This document shows, one piece after another, positions 1-5,688 of a stretch of 5,688 bases of DNA (positions are counted from its first letter, which is position 1; every line of letters starts with the position of its first letter). The translations under genes were made by a program, and so were the position numbers. The notes beneath the pieces are model-generated. The model was given only the letters and a program-made list of their open reading frames with translations. It searched no databases and had not been told where the DNA came from. The DNA is from Fervidobacterium sp. (GTDB lineage: Bacteria; Thermotogota; Thermotogae; Thermotogales; Fervidobacteriaceae): NCBI GenBank assembly GCA_003522805.1, contig DPIB01000072.1, positions 1 through 5,688 on the forward strand, in the 5' to 3' direction.

Positions 1-4
1 ACAT
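1..4 (-). CDS. Possible start codon of the next operon gene (partial)
   Basis: ATG at 4-2 on the minus strand, preceded at nine bases by AGAAGGA and 21 bases after the aldolase stop. Nothing of the coding sequence is visible, so neither the reading frame nor a product can be tested. Spacing and strand fit a continuing operon. Confidence 0.3.
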
Positions 5-13
5 GTTAGTAGT

Positions 14-20
14 TCCTTCT
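14..20 (-). promoter_or_regulatory. Ribosome binding site for a gene starting at the window edge
   Basis: The minus strand reads AGAAGGA shortly after the aldolase stop, followed nine bases later by ATG at 4-2. The stop-to-ATG gap of 21 bases is normal within an operon. Only the start codon and one further base fall inside the window, so the product is unknown. The pattern is short enough to be chance. Confidence 0.4.
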
Positions 21-25
21 CTTTT

Positions 26-694
26 TCACTTTTGCCTATAGGATTGCAAATATTTTTCTCGCAATTTTATGGCATGCTCATGGGGGATTGTGGACATACT
101 ACCAAGTTTCAATGATTCGATGCAAATCTGTGCCGTTTTTTCTGCTACTTGTGTAGCAACAAAGGCTTCCTGTAAATTTACTCCTACAGTTACAAGGCCA
201 TGATTTTTCAGAAAGGCGCAGTGATTGTTAGAAAGTGCTCTTACTGCATTTTGTGCGAGTTCAATAGTCCCAGGTAATGCGTATTCACTTACATACAAAG
301 TCTCACCAAGTATCATTACAGCATCTTCAACGATCGGTGGAATGGAAGAAAGCGTTATGGAGACAACTGTGGAATAGATTGGATGTGTATGCAGAATTGC
401 CTTTACATCGTTTCTTGATTCATATATTTTGACATGCAAAGCGGTTTCAGATGAAGGTTTGTTTTTGGCATATACAATGTCACCGTTTCTTTTCAAGATA
501 CATATATCCTCACGCTTCAATTTATCGTAAGGTTGTCCAGAAGGGGTTATGTAGATGTGTTCTCCTTTAAGTACGCTTATATTTCCCCAAGTTCCTTTTG
601 TGAAACCCTCGCTAGAAATACGTTGGGCATATGCTATTATCTCATCAGCAACTAAAGAGTCTAAACCTTGCTGCATAATGTCAGAATTATCCAT
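26..694 (-). CDS. Class II (zinc) sugar-phosphate aldolase/epimerase, FucA/AraD family
   Basis: A cytoplasmic zinc enzyme of the L-fuculose-1-phosphate aldolase / L-ribulose-5-phosphate 4-epimerase family; members cleave or epimerise phosphorylated ketoses through a zinc-bound enediolate. The protein is 222 residues from ATG 694 (FucA is 215). Numbering from the alternative ATG at 709: GTWGNIS (39-45) and KPSSE (84-88) match the phosphate-binding segments, ITPSGQPYDKL (54-64) is typical, and the zinc ligands are His107 and His109 (LHTHP) and His170 (KNHG), with Glu88 as the equivalent of FucA Glu73. By eye alignment it follows E. coli FucA nearly end to end, but FucA's Tyr113 is Glu here (residue 128, in SIPPIVE). 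Candidate substrates are fuculose-1-phosphate, ribulose-5-phosphate or a related sugar phosphate; methylthioribulose-phosphate dehydratase (MtnB) is a less likely relative. It follows galK by 55 bases on the same strand, yet has no role in the Leloir pathway. Confidence 0.88.
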   Translation of the reverse strand: MDNSDIMQQGLDSLVADEIIAYAQRISSEGFTKGTWGNISVLKGEHIYITPSGQPYDKLKREDICILKRNGDIVYAKNKPSSETALHVKIYESRNDVKAILHTHPIYSTVVSITLSSIPPIVEDAVMILGETLYVSEYALPGTIELAQNAVRALSNNHCAFLKNHGLVTVGVNLQEAFVATQVAEKTAQICIESLKLGSMSTIPHEHAIKLREKYLQSYRQK

Positions 695-700
695 AGAGAA

Positions 701-707
701 CTCCCCC
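701..707 (-). promoter_or_regulatory. Ribosome binding site that sets the aldolase start
   Basis: The minus strand reads GGGGGAG, with six bases (TTCTCT) before the ATG at 694-692. Because this motif lies inside the first codons of the longer reading frame (ATG at 709-707), that upstream ATG is probably not the real start. The upstream ATG has only weak purine-rich sequence ahead of it. Confidence 0.65.
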
Positions 708-749
708 ATTTTGCTTCCATCTTATAGCATAGATTAAGTATATATAAGG

Positions 750-1826
750 TTATTCTATTCTGTGAACACCATCACTGGTTTCAACGTCTATAACTTTCAG
801 TTCTATATTGTACTTCATGTCATATTTTTTTGAGATTTCATATATTACTTTCTCAAATTCAGAATTAGCTAAGACAATTACACATCCGCCAAAGCCTGCA
901 CCAACTATCCTTGCACCATATACATTCGAACTCTTTTCAAGTTCACCTATTATGAAATCGATCTCAGGACAAGAGACCTCGTAATTGTCTCTCAAACTGT
1001 AGTGAGATTCATATAGATACTTTCCCACAAGTCTAAAGTTGTCTGTTTCAAGCGCTGATAGCGTTTTGAGTACTCTAGTATTCTCTGTTATTACATGAAG
1101 GGCTCTTTTCCTGAGTATCTCATCAGAAATCCTTTCAACATCTTCTATCGATACGTTTCTAAAAGACTTTTGTCCCATAGCATTGAGAACATCTTCGCAT
1201 TCTTTTCTTCGTTTGTTGTATTCTGAATTCCCGAGCTCGTGTTTCACACCGGAATCTATGAGATATATTCTCACATTTTCAAGATTCAAAGGGACGTATT
1301 TGTATTCCTTGGTCATTGTGTCTATGAAAAGAGCATTGTTCTCTTTCGACAGTGCAACCGTGTACTGATCCATGATTCCACATCTTACACCAACGAATTC
1401 AACTTCACAGCTATGTGCAATGTTTGCAAGTTCTTCCATAGAAATATCATAGCCCATCATCTGACATATAGCGTACCCTACACCAACCTCCAGAGCAGCA
1501 GAACTCGATAATCCGGCACCCATAGGCAAGTCTGAGTTTATTCTCATATTGAATGGTTTCACATCGTATCCTCTTTCTTTAAGTTTCACGATTATACCTA
1601 TCACGTAGTCCGCCCAAGAATCTGTACGGTTGAAGTGCTCAAAAGCTATACCCTTCTTCGTTTGTTCGGAAAAAACCCTAAACGATTTTGAAGGTTCGAT
1701 TTCTATCTTTACATATCTTTTGATAGCGAAAGGTAGAACGTATCCATCATTGTAGTCCGTATGCTCGCCTATTAAATTAGCTCGTCCTGGTGAATAAACG
1801 ACTATCTTCTCACTCATACCATTCAT
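750..1826 (-). CDS. galK: Galactokinase (GalK)
   Basis: A GHMP-family kinase transferring the ATP gamma-phosphate to the C1 hydroxyl of alpha-D-galactose, the entry step of the Leloir pathway, in the cytoplasm. All three diagnostic motifs are intact: the galactokinase signature PGRANLIGEHTDYNDG (13-28), the nucleotide-binding loop LPMGAGLSSSAA (100-111) and the C-terminal glycine-rich motif GARIVGAGFGGCVIVL (304-319). Asp153 in GIMDQY should be the catalytic base and Arg15 its partner, by homology with characterised galactokinases. The length of 358 residues is near that of other thermophile enzymes and somewhat shorter than E. coli GalK (382). The start ATG overlaps the galT stop in an ATGA arrangement and has a good ribosome binding site, so the pair is coupled. 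The EHTDYNDG signature favours galactokinase over mevalonate or homoserine kinases. I see no damage or missing residues. Confidence 0.96.
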   Translation of the reverse strand: MNGMSEKIVVYSPGRANLIGEHTDYNDGYVLPFAIKRYVKIEIEPSKSFRVFSEQTKKGIAFEHFNRTDSWADYVIGIIVKLKERGYDVKPFNMRINSDLPMGAGLSSSAALEVGVGYAICQMMGYDISMEELANIAHSCEVEFVGVRCGIMDQYTVALSKENNALFIDTMTKEYKYVPLNLENVRIYLIDSGVKHELGNSEYNKRRKECEDVLNAMGQKSFRNVSIEDVERISDEILRKRALHVITENTRVLKTLSALETDNFRLVGKYLYESHYSLRDNYEVSCPEIDFIIGELEKSSNVYGARIVGAGFGGCVIVLANSEFEKVIYEISKKYDMKYNIELKVIDVETSDGVHRIE

Positions 1827-2779
1827 ATGACAACCTCCACACTTCTAAGCTCTGCTGCAGCTTCCTCAGGAAGCTTTGGATTAATAAACGCCCAAGTTCC
1901 CGTCTCGACGCTAGCCATCCATTTGATCTTGTTCTTGTCCCTTTTTACAGGATTGAACTCTATGTGAAAATGAAATGCATGGTCATAACGTACGTCATTT
2001 ACAGGCGACTGGAATAACATCATCATGTACGGGAACGATTGTTGAAAGAGCAAGTCATACTTCATTGTAACAATTTTTAACGCTTTTGACAATAGGCTTC
2101 TCTCAGAGTTGTTCATTTCAACCAAGCTACTTATATGCCTTTTTGGATACACGTGGACTTCATATGGCCATCTTGCATAGAAAGGTACGAACGCTATGAA
2201 ACCTTCATTCTCATATATAAGCCTTTCATTAGTTGCTAATTCATTTTCTACTACATCACAGATAGCACAACGTTTGTTTTCATCGTAGTACTTCGTCAAT
2301 GATTGCATCTTTGCATCAATTCGCTTTGGTAGAAATGGAAATGCATACAATTGACCGTGAGGATGTGAAAGAGTCGCGCCTACTTCAGCTCCCCTGTTCT
2401 CAAATATAAATATGTATTTTATAGCTGGTTGTAATGATAACTCAAGGTACCTATCTACCCACATTTTTATGAGCTTTTCTATTTGGTAGGTCGGCATCAA
2501 ACTCATCGCACTGTTATGTTCAACCGTGTACACGACTACCTCACACTTGCCGTTGGCTCTCGCCCTCTTATATAAGCGGCTATCTGATTCAACCTCAGGC
2601 GCATCGACTTTCATGGAAGGAAATCTATTGTCAAAGGAAGCCAAATCATATGGGATCGAAAATTCATCCCCACCAACGCATAATGGGCAAGAAGTTGTAG
2701 GATTTGTAGGCCTTTGTTGAGTAAATGCAGAGACCATTACCCATTCATCGGTTAGTACGTTATATCTTCTCTCCATCAT
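1823..2779 (-). CDS. galT: Galactose-1-phosphate uridylyltransferase (GalT)
   Basis: Leloir enzyme: UDP-glucose + galactose-1-phosphate gives glucose-1-phosphate + UDP-galactose through a uridylyl-histidine intermediate. Numbering from the upstream in-frame TTG at 2818: RRYNVLTDEW (17-26) opens the fold; CPLC (44-47), His101 and His152 match the structural zinc ligands of E. coli GalT; SHPHGQ (151-156) holds nucleophile His154 and Gln156; CAIC (184-187) is a second CxxC; HFHIEF (283-288) and GTWAFINPKLPEEAAAELR (307-325) end the HIT-like second half. The start was set at ATG 2779 because AAGGGAG (2792-2798) precedes it, though 12 bases away; ATG 2776 and TTG 2818 (six bases after the galA stop, no clear ribosome binding site) remain possible. 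The stop overlaps galK's start, so translation is probably coupled. The E. coli iron-site ligands are mostly absent. It belongs to the shorter bacterial/archaeal GalT form. Confidence 0.94.
   Translation of the reverse strand: MMERRYNVLTDEWVMVSAFTQQRPTNPTTSCPLCVGGDEFSIPYDLASFDNRFPSMKVDAPEVESDSRLYKRARANGKCEVVVYTVEHNSAMSLMPTYQIEKLIKMWVDRYLELSLQPAIKYIFIFENRGAEVGATLSHPHGQLYAFPFLPKRIDAKMQSLTKYYDENKRCAICDVVENELATNERLIYENEGFIAFVPFYARWPYEVHVYPKRHISSLVEMNNSERSLLSKALKIVTMKYDLLFQQSFPYMMMLFQSPVNDVRYDHAFHFHIEFNPVKRDKNKIKWMASVETGTWAFINPKLPEEAAAELRSVEVVI
1833..1838 (-). promoter_or_regulatory. galK ribosome binding site inside the galT end
   Basis: The minus strand reads GGAGGT within the last codons of galT, six bases before the galK ATG (1826-1824). 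It decides for this ATG over the in-frame ATG three codons later (1817-1815), and fits reinitiation by ribosomes finishing galT. Confidence 0.8.
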
Positions 2780-2824
2780 ATTATTAACCCACTCCCTTAA
2801 CTCAGTTTGATCAGTCAATGGTTC

Positions 2825-4558
2825 TCATTTCTCATTGTAGTAGTTGAACGTTCTACCATCGTCTTTTAACTCTACCGTTTTTATCAATTCGATATCCACA
2901 GTATCTTTCGAATAGGTGAAGACGCAATCTTCAAGATCTGTTATGAAGAGTGAGTCACACCCATCCACTCCACAACTTGTGATATTGTATTGCCCCGACA
3001 TAATCCCACTTAAATGTACCTTTCTCCTACCGTATTTTCTGTATTCCGAAACGATACTCCATAATCTATCGTCCATCACGTAAGCTAAGTTGTCGCTTTG
3101 AATGATCATATTATCCAGCAACAACGAAGTTAATGTGTATAGTTCTCTCTGTACATCGGAAAGCTGAGTATCGCTTTTTCTGAGCATCAGACAATCTGGA
3201 TCGTTCCACCACCATATACCATTTGTAAACCACCTTGTTAATGCATTTCTGAGCGAATAATATGCGTTTGGATATCCAATGTCAGAACTACTGACATCCC
3301 AATAAGGGGCGGTATCTGGTCCGATCCGCATTCCATCCACGTAACCAATCGAAGGAAGTAATGGAGCGCCACAGCCTAGAATAAATGAATCACCAACAGC
3401 CTTTTTAATCGTGGTAATCCCTTGTATATATGCTTGAATGGGTGTTACATTTTCAAGGCGTTTCCCTTGTATCGCCCCAGCAAATAGAAAGTCTATCTTG
3501 AAATACTCAAAACCACATTTCTTCAAGTTTTGAAAAAGATTAGCCAACCAATTCAAAGCTTGTGGTACAGTTGTATCTAAAGCGTATATCCTTTTATTCC
3601 AATTCTCGTAAGCAACGCGTGGGTTACCATCTTCACCTCTTACAAGCCAATCTGGATGTTCTTTAAACAATGTGGACGTTTCTGAGACGCTGAAAGGTGC
3701 AAGCCATATACCTGGTACGTATCCATACTCTTTTATCTTAGCGGCAACTTCTTCGAGTGATGGGAATTTACTATTTGGCGTCCAATCACCTATGTCTACT
3801 TCCCATGCATCATCTATTTGAAATACATCGTATCCTCTTCTACGAGTATTTTCTAGTTCAGTACACATCTTCTCGTAGTCGAAGTCGAGGAAATACTGAT
3901 ACCAACTTGACCATCCAACCAATCGCTTGCCTGACAAAGCAACTCTATTCTCTTTAGCTACTAAATCGGCATAATACGGAAGCACTTTATCTGTATCGTC
4001 AAAAAGGATAACCACTGGCTCTATCTCTTGCCATTGTTCGAATCGTATCCCAAAATATCTAAGTTTGACAGATACTTCATTTTCATCTAATTGAAAATAT
4101 GGATGAGCTACCTTACTTGATAATCCCCCCACGAGAAAGTGTTCGGATGCTATATAGTAATCACTTATCAGATTGTCGAAGTACAATTCGGGCATAATTG
4201 ACACACTGAATCCAAATTTTTGAATAAGGTCGTCCGGAAAATCTAATCGAAAATCCTTTTCAATAACCTTAGATGGTCCCCAAGATTGCCAATTATTCAC
4301 CAATAATTTATCTGGTCTCTTAAACTTAAAGATTTCAATTTCATCGGTAAATCCTTTAACATATCCTCTGAACTTGAAACCAAGGTGGATTCTCTCCATT
4401 TCAATGATTAACTCATAGTTATTCTCTTTTCTATATCCGGCGATTTTTTTTATCTCGATATCACTGAAGTCATCAAAATCTATGATTTCTGAAACACTCA
4501 TGGCATGCGAGCACAAACCAAATTCTTCTCGGTCGGGCCTTGAGAAGTACGTGCTCAT
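2825..4558 (-). CDS. galA: Alpha-galactosidase, glycoside hydrolase family 36
   Basis: A retaining exo-alpha-galactosidase releasing terminal galactose from alpha-galactosides. No signal peptide is visible, so it acts in the cytoplasm on imported oligosaccharides. Numbering from the TTG at 4570 (581 residues; 577 from the ATG chosen here): an N-terminal beta-sandwich with NNWQSWGP (92-99), then a TIM barrel with VGWSSWYQYF (218-227), QIDD (251-254), FKIDFLFAG (357-365) and DGMRIGPDTAPYW (412-424). By eye alignment with recalled Thermotoga maritima GalA (nucleophile D327, acid/base D387), these become Asp360 and Asp419; Trp97, Lys358, Cys400 and Arg415 are also kept. The catalytic set is therefore complete. 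The N-terminus is about 28 residues longer than the T. maritima enzyme from this ATG. Alternative starts are TTG 4570 and ATG 4501. It is followed closely by galT and galK, which process the released galactose. Confidence 0.95.
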   Translation of the reverse strand: MSTYFSRPDREEFGLCSHAMSVSEIIDFDDFSDIEIKKIAGYRKENNYELIIEMERIHLGFKFRGYVKGFTDEIEIFKFKRPDKLLVNNWQSWGPSKVIEKDFRLDFPDDLIQKFGFSVSIMPELYFDNLISDYYIASEHFLVGGLSSKVAHPYFQLDENEVSVKLRYFGIRFEQWQEIEPVVILFDDTDKVLPYYADLVAKENRVALSGKRLVGWSSWYQYFLDFDYEKMCTELENTRRRGYDVFQIDDAWEVDIGDWTPNSKFPSLEEVAAKIKEYGYVPGIWLAPFSVSETSTLFKEHPDWLVRGEDGNPRVAYENWNKRIYALDTTVPQALNWLANLFQNLKKCGFEYFKIDFLFAGAIQGKRLENVTPIQAYIQGITTIKKAVGDSFILGCGAPLLPSIGYVDGMRIGPDTAPYWDVSSSDIGYPNAYYSLRNALTRWFTNGIWWWNDPDCLMLRKSDTQLSDVQRELYTLTSLLLDNMIIQSDNLAYVMDDRLWSIVSEYRKYGRRKVHLSGIMSGQYNITSCGVDGCDSLFITDLEDCVFTYSKDTVDIELIKTVELKDDGRTFNYYNEK

Positions 4559-4567
4559 CCCTCCTTT
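4559..4567 (-). promoter_or_regulatory. Shine-Dalgarno sequence abutting the galA start, start ambiguous
   Basis: The minus strand reads AAAGGAGGG, then ATG at 4558-4556. The match to 16S rRNA is excellent, but only one base separates GGAGG from the ATG, against the usual 5 to 9. The in-frame TTG at 4570-4568 lies upstream of this motif, and the next in-frame ATG (4501-4499) has no ribosome binding site. No in-frame ATG, GTG or TTG sits at ideal distance. Confidence 0.5.
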
Positions 4568-4591
4568 CAACCCTCTAAGATTGTGAATAAT

Positions 4592-5593
4592 TCAAGCAGA
4601 TCTTCTTTCGGTAAGTTTAACATCAAGTACGATCTCTCTTGCAGGAACTTTTGCCTTAGCTTCTATACTTTCTAAAAGTAACTCAAATGCAGTTTGGCCT
4701 TCTAGTATCTTATCGATAGCAATAGTCGTAAGAGCAGGAGAAATATACTTTGCATAGCTTATATCATCATATCCGACAACCGAAATGTCTTGCGGAATTC
4801 TCTCACCGTACTCCTTCAGTGCCTGAATTGCTCCAATTGCAAAGATATCGTTAAAACAAAACATCCCATCAAAATCTAGACCTGAAAGAAGTAATTCCTT
4901 CGTCTTACTGTATGCACTTTCGACTCCTTCTGAGATCTCATATACAAGCTCATCAGTAAATTCGATTCCATTGTTTTTCAAGGCTTTCTTGTATCCCTCA
5001 AATCTCATTCGTGCAACAGATTTATATGAAAGACCATTTAAGAGTAGTATACGTTTTCTACCTTTCTTAATGAGATAATCGGTGGCGAGAAAACCACCAG
5101 TTACATCGTCTGTATGAACTTCTGGCAACTTAAGTTTATCGAAGTGAACACCAAGGATCACGCTGGGAATACTTATATTTGCAAGAAACTCTATGTCTTG
5201 AGACATTTCTTGAGTAGGAGTAATTATAATACCATCAACTCTCCTACTTATCATGGTTCTTATTGCTTCCTCTTCCACATTATAGTCTTTCTCCGTGTTC
5301 ATCAATATCACGCTGAAGCCATTTTCTCTCGCTTTCATCTCTATCCCCTTAAATACTTCTGAGAAAAACGGGTTGGAACTATCTTCGAATATAACCCCAA
5401 CAACTCTTGTTAATCCATATCTAAGCGATAGAGCAGTCGCATCTCTTACATAACCCAGTTCCTTAGCAACTCTAAGTACCCTTTTTTTAGTTTCTTCGTT
5501 TATGTCTGGTTTATCATTGAGTGCTCTTGAGACTGTGTTTATGGAAACGCCTGCAGTAGCTGCTACATCTCTAATGGTAACAAATTTCTTCAA
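4592..5593 (-). CDS. LacI/GalR-family transcriptional repressor of the galactoside operon
   Basis: A sugar-responsive DNA-binding repressor of 333 residues, a normal family length. The N-terminus carries the LacI helix-turn-helix (about residues 6-26, TIRDVAATAGVSINTVSRAL), then the hinge helix with ALSLR (54-58), where Leu57 should be the minor-groove leucine. A periplasmic-binding-protein-like core follows from about residue 62 (RVVGVIFEDSSNPFF, domain 1), with RMRFEGY (195-201, Arg197 at the usual ligand-contacting position), CFND (246-249) and VGYDDISYAKYISPALTT (273-290). It starts with TTG behind a strong ribosome binding site. It is followed at 33 bases by galA, so it is probably cotranscribed with the genes it controls. 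By context the effector would be galactose, melibiose or another alpha-galactoside; the sequence alone does not prove this. The hinge has Leu55 where many relatives have Arg (ARSLR), a minor deviation. Confidence 0.93.
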   Translation of the reverse strand: MKKFVTIRDVAATAGVSINTVSRALNDKPDINEETKKRVLRVAKELGYVRDATALSLRYGLTRVVGVIFEDSSNPFFSEVFKGIEMKARENGFSVILMNTEKDYNVEEEAIRTMISRRVDGIIITPTQEMSQDIEFLANISIPSVILGVHFDKLKLPEVHTDDVTGGFLATDYLIKKGRKRILLLNGLSYKSVARMRFEGYKKALKNNGIEFTDELVYEISEGVESAYSKTKELLLSGLDFDGMFCFNDIFAIGAIQALKEYGERIPQDISVVGYDDISYAKYISPALTTIAIDKILEGQTAFELLLESIEAKAKVPAREIVLDVKLTERRSA

Positions 5594-5600
5594 ATCCTTT

Positions 5601-5607
5601 CACCTCC
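5601..5607 (-). promoter_or_regulatory. Strong ribosome binding site that fixes a TTG start
   Basis: The minus strand reads GGAGGTG here, a near-complete match to the anti-Shine-Dalgarno end of 16S rRNA. Seven bases separate it from the TTG at 5593-5591. No ATG or GTG in the same frame lies nearby, and the helix-turn-helix begins immediately after. This makes the TTG start of the regulator secure. Confidence 0.85.
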
Positions 5608-5623
5608 AAATGCCAGATTTGAC

Positions 5624-5636
5624 AACTGTACCAGTT
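5624..5636. promoter_or_regulatory. Small inverted repeat ahead of the regulator, possible operator
   Basis: AACTG-TAC-CAGTT is a perfect 5-base inverted repeat with a 3-base centre, in the 41-base gap before the LacI-type gene and touching the upstream stop codon. LacI-family proteins bind palindromes and often control their own genes, so its position suits an autoregulatory operator. Against this, the arms are short, the centre is not the CG pair usual in the family, and no clear -10/-35 pair is visible beside it. It could occur by chance. Confidence 0.2.
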
Positions 5637-5688
5637 ATGTTCTTTTTGCCAGCTTTTTCAATTCAAATGCCTCTAAAACAAGCTTTTG
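5635..5688 (-). CDS. C-terminal tail of an unidentified upstream gene (partial)
   Basis: Reading the minus strand from the window edge, one frame stays open for 17 codons and ends in TAA at 5637-5635. The other two minus-strand frames hit stops within eight codons. The peptide, QKLVLEAFELKKLAKRT, has the hydrophobic and basic spacing of an amphipathic C-terminal helix, as many cytoplasmic enzymes have. The stop lies 41 bases before the regulator's start codon, an operon-like spacing on the same strand. The family cannot be identified from 17 residues. By context it could be another sugar-catabolic or transport gene of the cluster, but that is a guess. Confidence 0.55.
   Translation of the reverse strand, partial: QKLVLEAFELKKLAKRT

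Noticed and set aside
695..709. Five-residue N-terminal extension of the aldolase starting at ATG 709
   Set aside because: These codons contain the GGGGGAG ribosome binding site that is ideally spaced for ATG 694, so they are more likely untranslated leader.
721..748. Inverted repeat CTTATA (721-726) / TATAAG (743-748) between galK and the aldolase, with TATA-rich sequence resembling a -10 box
   Set aside because: Six A/T-rich pairs with a 16-base loop and no U-run make a poor terminator. No matching -35 element lies at the right spacing, so neither a terminator nor a promoter can be supported in this AT-rich gap.
1239..1511. Open reading frame of 90 codons on the plus strand
   Set aside because: It lies wholly inside galK on the opposite strand, has no family motif and no ribosome binding site that I can see. 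It is an antisense shadow of a strongly conserved gene.
5114..5362. Open reading frame of 82 codons on the plus strand
   Set aside because: It is entirely antisense to the LacI-type regulator, with a Phe-, His- and Tyr-rich composition typical of a shadow frame and no recognisable domain.
5619..5624. TTGACA on the plus strand, a possible -35 box for a divergent promoter
   Set aside because: About 17 bases downstream there is no TATAAT-like element, and the region ahead on the plus strand is antisense to the upstream partial gene. A lone hexamer is not evidence of a promoter.

Overview
The window is a compact, AT-rich bacterial gene cluster for galactose and galactoside use. Every gene lies on the minus strand, so transcription runs from high to low coordinates. 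The cluster suggests a thermophile of the Thermotogae, perhaps a Fervidobacterium or Thermosipho relative. The GH36 alpha-galactosidase follows the Thermotoga maritima GalA sequence (as I recall it) almost without gaps through its catalytic core. The proteins are rich in Lys, Glu and Arg, a TTG start is used, and Shine-Dalgarno sequences are strong. The genus is an inference.

Layout in transcription order: (1) the last 17 codons of an unidentified upstream gene (5688-5635); (2) a LacI/GalR-family repressor with a TTG start (5593-4592); (3) cytoplasmic alpha-galactosidase galA (about 4558-2825); (4) galactose-1-phosphate uridylyltransferase galT (about 2779-1823); (5) galactokinase galK (1826-750), whose ATG overlaps the galT stop; (6) a class II aldolase of the FucA/AraD family (694-26); (7) at the very edge, a ribosome binding site and ATG that appear to open a further gene (4-2). 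Gaps are 55 bases or less, and I see no terminator or convincing internal promoter. The parsimonious reading is one operon extending past both window ends.

How it works together: GalA hydrolyses alpha-1,6-galactosides (melibiose, raffinose-type sugars or galactomannan fragments) inside the cell. GalK phosphorylates the galactose, and GalT exchanges it with UDP-glucose to give UDP-galactose and glucose-1-phosphate. The UDP-galactose 4-epimerase (GalE) and any transporter are not in the window. The LacI-type protein is the likely local repressor responding to galactose or a galactoside. The aldolase is not a Leloir enzyme. It may serve a co-occurring sugar such as L-fucose or L-arabinose from the same plant polysaccharides, but its substrate cannot be fixed from sequence.

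I found no mobile element, RNA gene, CRISPR array or clearly new system. The points worth a second look are the aldolase with a replaced proton-donor tyrosine, the rewired metal sites of GalT, the galA start region, and a small palindrome in front of the regulator. No gene-free stretch exceeds 60 bases.
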